From Nemertoderma westbladi (lineage: Eukaryota; Xenacoelomorpha; Nemertodermatida; Nemertodermatidae), in assembly GCA_032718475.1 (NCBI GenBank), contig JAUCBJ010007171.1:37170-101169 (forward strand): a stretch of DNA of 64,000 bases, written 5' to 3'. A program made the translations under genes and the position numbers. The first letter of the stretch is position 1. Each line of letters starts with the position of its first letter. The notes below the pieces were generated by a model. The model was not told the origin of the DNA and ran no database searches. It was given only the letters and a program-made list of their open reading frames with translations. Positions 22,918 to 33,046 of the stretch are shown in pieces.

Positions 22918-24159
22918 TTAACTCCGCTCGAGGAACTCGTTTATCAAGTTGTTTATCAAGGCATTAGAGGTTACCAAGGCAACTTTAATTCCATCCGGAG
23001 TTTCAACCCTCAGGTAGGCTACTATACCTATTCCCATATCGCTGGCGTCTCCAAACACATGGAGTTGATAGGAATACGTAGGGAGAACATGATCAAAATA
23101 TGAACGGGAAATTATAAAGTTCTCGATGGCTGGTAGAGAATCTTCCCATTTCATCCACTTCTTTAATAATTCTCCCTTAAGTGGATCGTCCCATGAGTGG
23201 TTTTCAAGCCACATTTGTTGTACTAAACTCCGAGCAATCAACATAACTGGGCTAATAAATCCCAATGGATCGAAATAAGTGCTCAGGATACTTAAACAAA
23301 TCCGTTTAGTCCGAACTGGATTATCTCGCTGTTTTAGCTGGAAAAACAGGATATCTCTCTCTGTGTCCCATTTCAAACCAAGTGTCTTGGTTTCTGGAAG
23401 ATCATCTTTGATTAGGTCTAGGTCTTTCGCTCCTCGATCTTCTACCGGGATCGATTCCAGAAACTCACGGGAGTTGCTGGTGAATTTAGTTAATCGAAAT
23501 CCACCTCTTTTTAAGCACTCTACCATTCCTTTGGCGACATCAATGGCTTCTTCCACAGATGGAAGGGACTTTAAATTGTCGTCCATGTATATATCCCGTT
23601 TGATGTTGTCGATCACCTCTTTTGAGAAGGCGTCCCGGTTGTCATCAGCAGTGGTGCGCACCACTGAACAGGCGTTTGAAGGGCTTGAGATGATCCCAAA
23701 AGCCTGGATGGTCATCCAATACTCCACCGGTTTCTGATTGAGGTCTCCTTCAGGCCACCACAGAAATCGTAGGCTGTCTCGATCCCTATCTAGCGCCTTG
23801 ACTTGTAAGAACATGCCTTCTATATCGGAGGCGAAAGCGATTGAATATTGTCGTAATCTTAAGAGTATTCCCAACAAGGATTGGAGTAAGTTGGGTCCTG
23901 GTAACAACTCGGAATTAAGGGATTGGCCCATGTAGAGGGCGGAGCCGTCGAATACTACTCGTACCTCATGAGGTTTACCGGGTTTGGGAACGTAATGATG
24001 TGTTAAATAGTATGTTCTTTCAGTTAGGGGTGTTCCTTCCGGTACTCGCTCCGCATATCCCTTATTAATAAATTTCTTCAACTGAGTCTGATACATTTCT
24101 TTAGCTGAAGCATTTGCCGTAAGGCGTCGATGTAGTTGAGCAATTCTTTTCTCTGTCAA
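22918..24159 (-). CDS. Reverse transcriptase and start of RNase H of A2
   Basis: 413 codons. RT palm motifs: FDGSALYMGQSLNSELLPGP near 23895-23955, SDIEGMFLQVKALDRDRDSL near 23775-23835 (first catalytic Asp), and DIYMDDNLKS near 23570-23600 (YMDD). These are followed by the thumb/connection (GLKWDTERDILFF near 23350, YFDPLGFISPVML near 23245), typical of BEL/Pao. RNase H starts at HVFGDASDMGIG near 23025-23060 and the frame then breaks. It is separated from the upstream protease frame by a stop near 24160. RT itself looks largely intact. Confidence 0.9.
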   Translation of the reverse strand: MTEKRIAQLHRRLTANASAKEMYQTQLKKFINKGYAERVPEGTPLTERTYYLTHHYVPKPGKPHEVRVVFDGSALYMGQSLNSELLPGPNLLQSLLGILLRLRQYSIAFASDIEGMFLQVKALDRDRDSLRFLWWPEGDLNQKPVEYWMTIQAFGIISSPSNACSVVRTTADDNRDAFSKEVIDNIKRDIYMDDNLKSLPSVEEAIDVAKGMVECLKRGGFRLTKFTSNSREFLESIPVEDRGAKDLDLIKDDLPETKTLGLKWDTERDILFFQLKQRDNPVRTKRICLSILSTYFDPLGFISPVMLIARSLVQQMWLENHSWDDPLKGELLKKWMKWEDSLPAIENFIISRSYFDHVLPTYSYQLHVFGDASDMGIGIVAYLRVETPDGIKVALVTSNALINNLINEFLERS

Positions 24160-24162
24160 GGG

Positions 24163-25854
24163 TCAGTTGTTTATGAATTTTGGTTCTCGCTTTCGGAATG
24201 GGAGACCGATTTCATACCTACCTTGATCTTTAAGAAAATGTGTAGTTGTCTCCTGGATCTGCTTGGCTCTTTCTTCTTCTACCGATAGGGCCTTATCGTA
24301 GGAATTGGGCTCCACAGCCTCTTGAGTAAAGAATCGTACGGCGTGTTCATCTCGAGTTTTCGCGTTATATCTCTCGATTACGTCATTCAGTTCGTCGTTA
24401 TAGTTGACTTGTCCTGATGGATGAATGACTTGACATAGGTTCACTTGGTTTTGCCACGTCTCGTTTTCCGTAAGGATATCGATTGTATTCTCTTCGTCGA
24501 AGAGCTGATGGATATCGTCATTATCTGAGGAGTATGGTGTTCCCTCAGTTGGGTCGTCAACTTCACTGCTCTCCAGTTTCCATTCACTTAATTGATATAC
24601 CCGTTCTTTTGGTAATCTTTCCATTAGAGTTCTACGTGAAGAGCCAGTAAAGTACCAACCTACTCTAGTTCTTCCCGCATAAACTTGTAATGGTTGCGGT
24701 TGAGCAGGCCGTTTCTCCAATGTCTCAAGCGCTTCATGCGCATTTTGGCCGATGAGTATTTGCACTCCAGGGTAATCTGTGTTGAATCTAGGTATATTAA
24801 GCTGCTGGGTGGAATCGTCCTCATCCCAGTTATAAGGTTCTACTTGGCTGGTAGCGAAGTTCTTTATCGCCACCATTTTTACTGACCTTATACTATGTTC
24901 TCCTAGTTCATCCTGGGGGGTGGACAATGCACCTACATAATAATCAGCTACTACTGTAGATTTCCAAACCTGCATAATTCCTGACATGTTTAACTTAGTT
25001 CGGAACTTGGGTTGTCCAGCAAAGATGTCTTCAGCTAGTTCTTTGTCGATGAATGTTCCTGTGCTACCGGAGTCAAGGAGGGCGTTCACTATATAACTCC
25101 TTTTAGGTCCGTGGACCCTTAACTGCACTACTGGAAATTCTCGGATTCCTACATTGGAAGTTGGTGCTTTCCAAGATGGTTGTCGGTCAGAAGTAGTTAG
25201 GGGGAGCTCGCTGTCTGTGTCTTTTTCATACGTAAGTGCTCGATACACTGCGGTATTTATCAGGTAACAGGATTCGTTTTCATCGGAGAATTCGTCCGTA
25301 TAGAATCCTTCCATCTCAGAACCTTGGTCAGTGTCGTTCACGTCACTGAATTGGACATGCAGTTCGGAATCACTCACCTGACTCGAGTTGTTTCGTTCGA
25401 ATTCAGTGTGCAACAAGATATGATGTTTTGCGCCGCACTTCGCACACCTTGCGTCGGAGTAACAGGTTCGCCTTTGGTGTCCTTGTCTGAGGCAATTATA
25501 ACACAACCGCTTATCCCACATGACTTCCCGTCTATTCTTTAATGATTTCTTTAGGAATTCATCACACACATTCAAACGGTGGGTCCCGTCACATAGCGCA
25601 CATTTCGGTTTGATATTACTTATCTTATTTTGAGTAACGTTGTGCACACTCATTCTTTCTTCGGGCTTTCTTACCTGAATTCTCTTAGGAGACGTAGGAG
25701 GAGTTTTTCTTACCTGTTCTCTCCTGTCATTGGTTCGAGACTTGAATTTACTTACGTCTTTAGGCGTTTTATTGACATAATAAGATCTTTCAGTGTCTTT
25801 CCCGCTGTCTTCTTCTTGAGAAGCCTGGCTTTCGCCGTCGTCGGTATAACACAC
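24163..25854 (-). CDS. Gag zinc knuckles plus aspartic protease of A2
   Basis: 563 codons joining the nucleocapsid part of Gag to protease in one frame. Knuckles: CALCDGTHRLNVC near 25555-25605, CYNCLRQGHQRRTC near 25460-25505, CAKCGAKHHILLH near 25410-25450. Protease active site LLDSGSTGTFID near 25045-25080, IGQNAHEALETLEKRP near 24710-24760, TRVGWYFTGSSR near 24640-24675. It ends with the linker into RT (KREPKFINN, stop near 24163). It shows that gag and protease share a frame in this family, in contrast to the shifted A1. Confidence 0.85.
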   Translation of the reverse strand: MCYTDDGESQASQEEDSGKDTERSYYVNKTPKDVSKFKSRTNDRREQVRKTPPTSPKRIQVRKPEERMSVHNVTQNKISNIKPKCALCDGTHRLNVCDEFLKKSLKNRREVMWDKRLCYNCLRQGHQRRTCYSDARCAKCGAKHHILLHTEFERNNSSQVSDSELHVQFSDVNDTDQGSEMEGFYTDEFSDENESCYLINTAVYRALTYEKDTDSELPLTTSDRQPSWKAPTSNVGIREFPVVQLRVHGPKRSYIVNALLDSGSTGTFIDKELAEDIFAGQPKFRTKLNMSGIMQVWKSTVVADYYVGALSTPQDELGEHSIRSVKMVAIKNFATSQVEPYNWDEDDSTQQLNIPRFNTDYPGVQILIGQNAHEALETLEKRPAQPQPLQVYAGRTRVGWYFTGSSRRTLMERLPKERVYQLSEWKLESSEVDDPTEGTPYSSDNDDIHQLFDEENTIDILTENETWQNQVNLCQVIHPSGQVNYNDELNDVIERYNAKTRDEHAVRFFTQEAVEPNSYDKALSVEEERAKQIQETTTHFLKDQGRYEIGLPFRKREPKFINN

Positions 25855-25977
25855 TGGTGTTACTTTTCTCCTAGAAATGGGTTTCTCACTTACCTTGTTT
25901 TCCGGTGTCTTCTCTCTGGACTGCTTTAGGAGCTATAATTTCACTTCTCCATCTAAGAATGACATGAGAGGGTCTCG

Positions 25978-27417
25978 TCATTGTTGTTCCATCATATATA
26001 ACACTTTCTTATCCCAGCGTGTACCTACTCCACCCTTCGGTAAAGTAGAGGCCACGGCTCCAATAACCATAGAACTCTGATATTCATGAGACTTACCTAG
26101 CCAATCTAATTGTCTACAGATCTCTTGAATCTCATCGGAAAACTCTATAATCCCGCTGCTAATGAACTTTCGGGGTGCTACCAATTTTGCATACAAATAT
26201 TTAGCTATGTTATTCCTATTACCATACCTGATGTTTAGTGTATCCCAAACTTGTCTTAATCCATCTGGATGTCCAATAAACTTTAACGCCATTAACTTGG
26301 GAGATCCTTCCAAGCACTCGATGAGGAATCTAAGTTTCTCTCCAGTAGATAGCACAGAGTTCTGTATGTTATCTTTGTAATATTCATTAAAAGGTAACCA
26401 TTTAATCTCATCTCCATTGAACTTGACTATCTCTCCCACCTTTACCGCTTGACGGGCTTCGGTTCTAGCCGTTTGACGCGTAAAACTTTCTTGGGCCATC
26501 ACGTTATTTAATATCGAGTTATCGGTATATAAATTTCTCGGATTATGATCAGGTCTATAGGGAATATCATTGTCAACAGGTTTATAATTACCCTTAATAG
26601 AGTTTACTATAGGAGTTTCCACTTCACTAGCAGTATAGATGCGTGTAGGCTCTACACCTTGCGCATGAAATACTTCAGACCTAACAGGTTGACACATTGT
26701 TACCGGGGGTGGTGGTATACCTCTTTGGGTATTTACTAATTTATTGCGTTCTAACGCGATACTTTGCTGCACTTCTTGCAACTCTAACCTACTTTCCCTT
26801 ACTGTGCCCTTGAATTGCTGAACAGTCTCCTGCATCTGCCCGAGCAGGAGATCCATCCCCCGTCGTCTCTCATCCACCCACTCGACCGCCGAAGCAGGAG
26901 CCGCCAACGTCGTAGCGGGCGGACGAGGGACAACGGGCGACAAATCATTAATATTTCGCTCGGATTCCAGGACATGAACATTTTCAGGGATGGTTCTGTG
27001 GGGCACAGGTAGCTTAGTGCTGTGCAGAGGGAATTTAGAGGTAGGTTCTGGGAGTACAGGTGTCTCTATCACCGAAGGGGTGGCGTCGAGAACAGGCCTA
27101 ATTATTTCAGGCTCATCTACTATAGTAGGGAGTCTTTCTATTTTAATTATTTGGTCTGTGGGTTCTGTACTACCTAAGTCTGGGTTAGTTAGTTGCTTTC
27201 TAACAGCTGGGGGCAAATCAGGCAATTTCTGACGGTGGGACATTCTTCTACGCCTACTTAGACGAGATCTATTTCCTCTGCCTTCAAGATCTGCGGTATC
27301 GCCTTCATCAGATGATGTATATCCCTGTCTTTTGGGAGTAGATCGACTCATCATCTGCATTTCACTAGCTGTTAACTGTTTATTTATGCAGTCTTGATTC
27401 TCTTGAATATTTTCCAA
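25978..27417 (-). CDS. Gag of A2, linker and capsid (DUF1759-like) part
   Basis: 479 codons continuing the frame of 27448-28767 after a single stop. Contains the Pro-rich linker, KFNGDEIKWLPFNEYYKD near 26380-26430, EKLRFLIECLEGSPK near 26300-26340 and FSDEIQEICRQLDWLG near 26095-26145. It ends at a TGA where A1 has a sense codon; one more stop follows before 25854. Gag is therefore cut by about three stops but otherwise collinear with A1. Confidence 0.85.
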   Translation of the reverse strand: MENIQENQDCINKQLTASEMQMMSRSTPKRQGYTSSDEGDTADLEGRGNRSRLSRRRRMSHRQKLPDLPPAVRKQLTNPDLGSTEPTDQIIKIERLPTIVDEPEIIRPVLDATPSVIETPVLPEPTSKFPLHSTKLPVPHRTIPENVHVLESERNINDLSPVVPRPPATTLAAPASAVEWVDERRRGMDLLLGQMQETVQQFKGTVRESRLELQEVQQSIALERNKLVNTQRGIPPPPVTMCQPVRSEVFHAQGVEPTRIYTASEVETPIVNSIKGNYKPVDNDIPYRPDHNPRNLYTDNSILNNVMAQESFTRQTARTEARQAVKVGEIVKFNGDEIKWLPFNEYYKDNIQNSVLSTGEKLRFLIECLEGSPKLMALKFIGHPDGLRQVWDTLNIRYGNRNNIAKYLYAKLVAPRKFISSGIIEFSDEIQEICRQLDWLGKSHEYQSSMVIGAVASTLPKGGVGTRWDKKVLYMMEQQ

Positions 27418-27447
27418 CTCGAGTTGGGTGGTCTCTTCAGATGCTCT

Positions 27448-28767
27448 TCATTCTGCTTCTGCCACTGCCTCTGCCGCTTTTCTTTCCGCTTCGGCCGCTG
27501 CCACTGCCGCTTTTCTTTCTGCTTCGGCCGCTGCCACTGCCGCTTTTCTTTCCGCTTCTGCCGCTGCCACTGCCGCTGCTGCTGCTGTTTTCTTTCTGTC
27601 TTCTATACGTTTTTTCTTGACTTGTTCTTCTTGGACCCTAGCGATGCGGAGTCTTTCATCAAATTTAGCTTGGTTCGCAGCTATCATATCCGCATCGATT
27701 GCATCCAACACAAGCTTGGCTCCTTCACTATTAGGGCGAAGTCCAGACAGCCGTCTCCTCAACTCTTCGTCACCTACAAATCGTTGATAGTCTGACAGAT
27801 AGATGTCAATAGCATCCCTCTTATGCGGTTTCTCAGCTGTCGCTTCACTTTCCACTTGGGAAAAGGTAGCGTCTGTTGATTCTCCATGAGTTGAGCGCTC
27901 AGCCAGCCGAGCTGTCCACTGGGCCGTTCCTTGAACCTGGAGACTCACCCGCTGGAACCAAGTCTTTACAGCAACTTGCAACGACGTGTCTTGTTTTCTT
28001 TTAGAAGCCTCCTCAAAGGCCGATAAGATTAGTCGGATTCGTAGAATTCTTTCTCTAACTTGATAAAGCAGCTCTCCCTGCTCTTGAGGTCCTTGGGGTT
28101 GTCGAAACAGTTGTTCCTTTAATCGCTCCATAGAGCTGAAGAATCCTTGTACGTATCCTGCTGCGGACCTCTTCCACACAGCTGGATCGATGGTTTCTTT
28201 TGTTACTCCCATCCTGTGTATGTCTTCCCAGGCAGCTTCCGATAAGTCAAACGGTAGTCCGGGTCCGGGGAAGTTCCATTGCGACTCGACCATAGACTTC
28301 AGTTCTTCCCTTGTATATCCCGCATAACTATCCTTGGTCGATCGCTTACTTCTCACCCAATCAATCTGGTGTTCCTCCACCGCAATCAATACCCTAGTGA
28401 GTACGGCTGCAGGAAGGATGAGAAGGGGATCTGAATAAACTGCATCTGCCATCTCAGCTCCGCGCTCGGGTGTCAGCTCTACAGTATCAGCACTACTGGA
28501 GCTGTCGGGCCGCTGAGAAATAAGTTCTCGGCTCGAGTGTTGCTGCTGTTCCGCTGCTTCTTGGTCCCGCTTGACCTGAGCTCGAGTGCCTATGATAGAC
28601 CTATGGTGTTGGACTAGCCTAGGGTCTGATACTACTACTGGAGGGATGATCTTTCTTACAGTAGGAGGTGAATTGAACTTCGGTCTCGCGCGTTCCACAC
28701 TCCTGTCTGGGTCACAGATGGTTGTATCTAAGAGACTGTCTGACAGGTTTTGCTTTGTGTCGGACAT
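27448..28767 (-). CDS. Gag of A2, N-terminal part with Ala-rich coil
   Basis: Starts MSDTKQNLSDSLLDTT; this is the only complete Gag N-terminus of family A in the window. 439 codons: an N-terminal domain (FDLSEAAWEDIHRMGV near 28240), a helical region overlapping base 1 of A1 (SSMERLKEQLFRQPQG near 28100-28140), then a coil with three EAERKAAVAA-type units (about 27450-27580). The stop at 27445-27447 is a TGA where A1 has CGG, so a CGA-to-TGA change is likely. No upstream start competes. Confidence 0.8.
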   Translation of the reverse strand: MSDTKQNLSDSLLDTTICDPDRSVERARPKFNSPPTVRKIIPPVVVSDPRLVQHHRSIIGTRAQVKRDQEAAEQQQHSSRELISQRPDSSSSADTVELTPERGAEMADAVYSDPLLILPAAVLTRVLIAVEEHQIDWVRSKRSTKDSYAGYTREELKSMVESQWNFPGPGLPFDLSEAAWEDIHRMGVTKETIDPAVWKRSAAGYVQGFFSSMERLKEQLFRQPQGPQEQGELLYQVRERILRIRLILSAFEEASKRKQDTSLQVAVKTWFQRVSLQVQGTAQWTARLAERSTHGESTDATFSQVESEATAEKPHKRDAIDIYLSDYQRFVGDEELRRRLSGLRPNSEGAKLVLDAIDADMIAANQAKFDERLRIARVQEEQVKKKRIEDRKKTAAAAAVAAAEAERKAAVAAAEAERKAAVAAAEAERKAAEAVAEAE

Positions 28768-28904
28768 GTTTGTTTGTACAGTGGAATGCCTACTGCTATA
28801 TTACAGTTAAAGTAAGTCTAGTAATTCAGTATCACCGTTAGCTTAGTAATTAATTACCGATATCGTTACTCTATGTAACGTGATATATATACAATATATT
28901 AGAA

Positions 28905-29280
28905 TACCGGTATACACTTATAGTATATATATAAGTATTATTACAGACTAGGTTTGTCACAGAATACCGGTATAATTTCAGCACAAATATATATAAATAT
29001 ATAATAAGCCTATCGTGAATACCGGTATACAGCTTACACTTATAGTATATATAAGTATAATTATGGACTAGAATTAATTACAGGATACCGGTATAATTTC
29101 GGCCTAAATTTATAGAAATAAATATAATAAGCCTATTGTAAATACCGGTATGTAGCTTACACTTATAGTATATATAAGTATAATTATGGACTAGAATTAA
29201 TTACAGGATACCGGTATAATTTCGGCCTAACTTTATAGAAATAAATATAATAAGCCTATTGTAAATACCGGTATTTCAAT
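28905..29280. repeat. 123-bp tandem repeat array with ACCGGTAT palindromes
   Basis: Three units. The two downstream units are almost identical (GCTTACACTTATAGTATATA starts at about 29033 and 29156), with a period of about 123 bp; the first unit is more diverged. Each unit has an ATACCGGTAT palindrome at its start and another in the middle, plus a TATATATA-rich spacer. Confidence 0.85.
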
Positions 29281-29373
29281 TATTTTAGAATAATTGAATT
29301 TCTGAATTTTAGGGGTTACTTGGTTACTTTACTTTACTTAATTACCGTTATTTAAGCAGTAGTCCAACTGACA

Positions 29374-30096
29374 TTAAGGGGGGGGGTACACCATTTTCGG
29401 AGAACTCTTCGATTTATCACTCTCAGCGTTTCAAAATTGTTTGGTTTTGGCTATAATTTGGAATATAAGTGCCTAAGATGCTATTCTACATGACAGGTTA
29501 GAACATTTTTATTTTTCGCTATTTAATATTAGTTAATACTAGTTAACAACAAAAAAAACTTAGTTGCGCTTAAAACACTAAGGCTTTTACAGTTTTGAAT
29601 ATAATCACATGAAAATTTTTTTATATGATAGATCAAAGATGGGGCAACATAACTATCAGGCGAAATTTTGTGAAAATAATTCTGCACCGCTAGATGGCGC
29701 TGCAAATTTATGCCTAATTTTTAGGTTTGTTATAAATAGTATTAAATTTTATTAACAAATAATTTCGAAAAGTTGTCTGATACTTTTATGCAGGGTGGCT
29801 ATGTAGACATCCACAGAAAATTTCAGACTAATTGCTCAAAAATTATAGAAGTAGTAGGGTTTTGAAGTTGAAAATTTCATAAAAAAAATATTTTGAGATA
29901 ATCGACCTTTCATTCTACATAGTAATAGTAATTTCAATAGGATTCCCTAAATGGAAATTGTTATAACTGAAAAACTAAAAGAGCTATTAAAAAGCGGTTT
30001 TCAGATTTGGAAACACCATTCAATGGTGCATTATAATAGACCATAAATAAATAATTTCGACATATTTTTGACCAAAATGGTGTACCCCCCCCTTAA
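29374..30096. mobile_element. MITE with G-run terminal inverted repeats and TTAA target duplication
   Basis: TTAA at 29374-29377 and 30093-30096 flank a 715-bp segment with terminal inverted repeats: nine G then TACACCATTTT on the left, AAAATGGTGTA then eight C on the right. There is no transposase ORF. TTAA targets are used by piggyBac and a few other DNA transposon families, so the autonomous partner is not decided. It carries a CTCF-like motif at 29687-29700. Confidence 0.85.
29687..29700 (+). promoter_or_regulatory. CTCF-like motif inside the MITE
   Basis: CCGCTAGATGGCGC fits the known bilaterian CTCF core (CCNSYAGRKGGCGC-like) at essentially every constrained position. Whether it is bound cannot be told from sequence. 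Confidence 0.4.
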
Positions 30097-31189
30097 GACC
30101 TAATTGATGTAAGACAGGCCTACTATTTATAAATCGTTTGAGTTGATTTATAATATATATATACCCGTATAATGGGTTTTGTCAATATTTGAAATAAATG
30201 TTATTATTTCTAGGAAGGAGTCACTGCACAGAAGCTGTATGCTCTCAGTGAAGTGCTACTTGTTGGACACTAAAACAAATAATTCTAATTTACCTAAGTT
30301 ACTTAATACTACAAATTACGTATAATTCGGGGTGAGATTACAATCTCTAAATAAACATAAAAATTACACGTACGAATTTTTAGGGTAATTTTACAAGAAA
30401 TCTACAAACCAGCCTAACAAAGGGTTAGAAAATCTGGTTATTACAACGGACAGGGTACTACAGTATTTGAAAATAACAAAGCAGTAGTAAATATACTGCG
30501 TTGTCCAGATAGGAAAAATACCACCGTCTGACGACTTATAGCCATATCGCTATAAGTACTACGTTATGTATCACGGAGTGTTCCTACCTAGAAGTTAACT
30601 ACCGCGGTCTACCAGAACCAACGTGCCTATTAACCACTTTACAACACAAATATACTGCCTACACACTAATTACCTTCGGAAAGCACTGTACACTAAACCC
30701 TAAATTAGGTACAAGTACTTATACAACAAATAATCAGCAGTTAGAAATACTTGTACAGCTAAAAGAACCACGGTATCTGCTGGAGTGACCGGGGCACAAA
30801 ATCACCAGTCTTTACCTATGCCAAGCAGCCCTGATGTAGTACCGGAGTTAATTTAACTATAACGGTATATATAACAAGCACAATTACTGTAGGAATAAAC
30901 TTGGGGATATGAATGTTACGAATAATCGCATAAACTCTGAATAATAAATATTACGCTACCCGTACAGACTACACAAACAAAATACAGACCAAACGCTGGC
31001 AGACTACCATCAGGCCTAAACAAACTACAGTATATGCAGACTCCGAAATGGTTAGTTAGTATGCGTTCTAACCGAGTAGTACGACTTATTCTTTCGAGGG
31101 GATTTACCTCACAGCACTGGAAGCCCCTACGTTCCTAACTAGTACTTTATCGGATATACACTCTACACACACTGCAATCTCTTCAGACC

Positions 31190-32140
31190 TAACAACAGTC
31201 AGACAACAATCTAGCCTACAAATCACCTGTACAATCTGAGCAGGCTTACACGTCTTCTGCTCAATATTAACCTACAAGTAAATAAAACTGACAGAAATAA
31301 GTAAGCTCCAAAAGAAACAAGTGGTGTACAGTCCCTAATCTCTTAAACAGCCTACCGGTATACAATATCACAATCGAAATAATACTAGTACCTGTACTGC
31401 AGTAAGTACCGGTTCGGGTGTTAGGTAGTTAGGCCTACTAGGTACCGGTTGGCCGGTACTTCAGCTTTATTGCCTACTGCAATACAGAAGCAATATCTGT
31501 TATTGTTCGCGCTTTCAGACCTTTAGCAGTTTAACCTGCCAAATTTAGATGTCTTCTAGATTATAAATCGACTTTAGCCTATGACAAATATTTGATACAC
31601 TACATTAGCCGAAGCCAGTCTATGCGCGACCATTCACCCGCTGGATATACCGCTTATCAACAGTCAGACAACAGTCCAGCCTACAAATTATCTGTATAAT
31701 CTGAGCAGGCTTACATGCCTTCTGCTCAATATTAGCCTACAAATAAATAAAACTGACAGAAATAAGTAAAATCCCAATAAAAAACCAGGGCGGGCCCTCC
31801 CTGATTAAATATCAAGACCTACCGGTATATAATTATCAAAATCGAATAATACTGCTGTACTTGTACTGCTGTAAGTACCGGTTCGGGTAGTTAGGCAGTC
31901 AGGCCTACTGATTACCAGTCGACCGGTACTTTAGACTGTATTTATTGCCTACACTACAATCATAACTCAATAACTGTTATTGTTCGCGCTTTCAGACCTT
32001 TAGCAGTTTAACCTGCCAAATTTAGATGTCTTCTAGATTATAAATCGACTTTAGCCTATGACGAGTATTTGATACACTACATTAGCCGAAGCCAGTCTAT
32101 GCGCGACCATTCACCCGCTGGATATACCCGGGAGACTGGA
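31190..32140. repeat. Approximately 470-bp direct tandem duplication across the LTR/leader edge
   Basis: The sequence from CAGACAACAATCTAGCC (31200) to the LTR edge and 150 bp of LTR (TGTTCGCGCTTTCAG at 31504) is repeated with about 90% identity by eye from 31665 (CAGACAACAGTCCAGCC), with the same LTR edge at 31981. The period varies from 465 to 477 because of small indels. The first copy therefore contains an isolated scrap of LTR inside the leader. Confidence 0.8.
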
Positions 32141-33046
32141 TTCGGAAGCTAGACCTTATTGCGGTGTAGGCCTACTGTATTATTCGACTGATCATTAATA
32201 TATAATTTCTGACCAATATTATTCACTTTCGGGAAATATTAACAGTTCCTTTAGGATGTGGCGCTCTAAATATGTAAACAGAGTTATGACTTACACTAGA
32301 CACAACGGGATGGCTATGGATTCACGTATAAAGCGCATTCTTTAGGAGATGCTTTGTTATCAATCACAATCATGCACACTACTGCACAATGCTGCACACC
32401 GATCTGCTGACCTTCACTAAATTTAGTCACATATAAAGAGAACAACGACCGATACATGTAGTGCCTATGAAATAGCATTAGATTCACTTCAAAACCACTT
32501 TAATGTAAGTCGCAATCGTTATATGTAACCGGTCTCTTACCTTCAGTATATCAAGAAGATTGGGGGTTTTATAATTATTTATCGATATTCCAAATATAAT
32601 AATATTCCATCAACTGATATAATTAATGACCGACAGTAAATAGCAGTAAAAATGCGGTGTTTGTAGTTGACAATATGATTAGGTGAGTTTGTTTGATATG
32701 ATATGGTATGTAGTGATATGATAACAGATATACGTTTCTATGATCAAGCCTACTAATGTTGGGCTAAAGCCTGAAAACACAGAGATTCCAAAGCCGGTCT
32801 TCTGGCATCAGGAAAAAAGGAAAAACATTGACCCATAATGCATTGCGCGATTTCCCGGAGGTTTCTGTACAAATAACAGGAGAATCGCTCTGATTGGTTG
32901 TCCGAACAAAGAAACAAAGGAAAAGCTACACGTGTACATATATATTATCTTTAATTCAGGCCCAACGGCCCATAGACATTACATAGGACAAATGGTATAA
33001 CTGCAATTAAATAATTTAAACTAATATAAGCTAATATAAATATATA

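Larger units (their letters stand above)
28768..31980 (-). other. Leader of A2 between 5' LTR and gag (3.2 kb, with nested repeats)
   Basis: No gene was found. Contents: a 123-bp tandem repeat array (about 28905-29280), a TTAA-flanked MITE (29374-30096), AT-rich sequence with many ACCGGTA sites (30100-31180), and one copy of a roughly 470-bp direct duplication that includes the edge of the LTR. Without the MITE and duplication the leader is about 2 kb, still long for a BEL/Pao element. No primer-binding site could be recognised next to the LTR edge. Confidence 0.55.
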
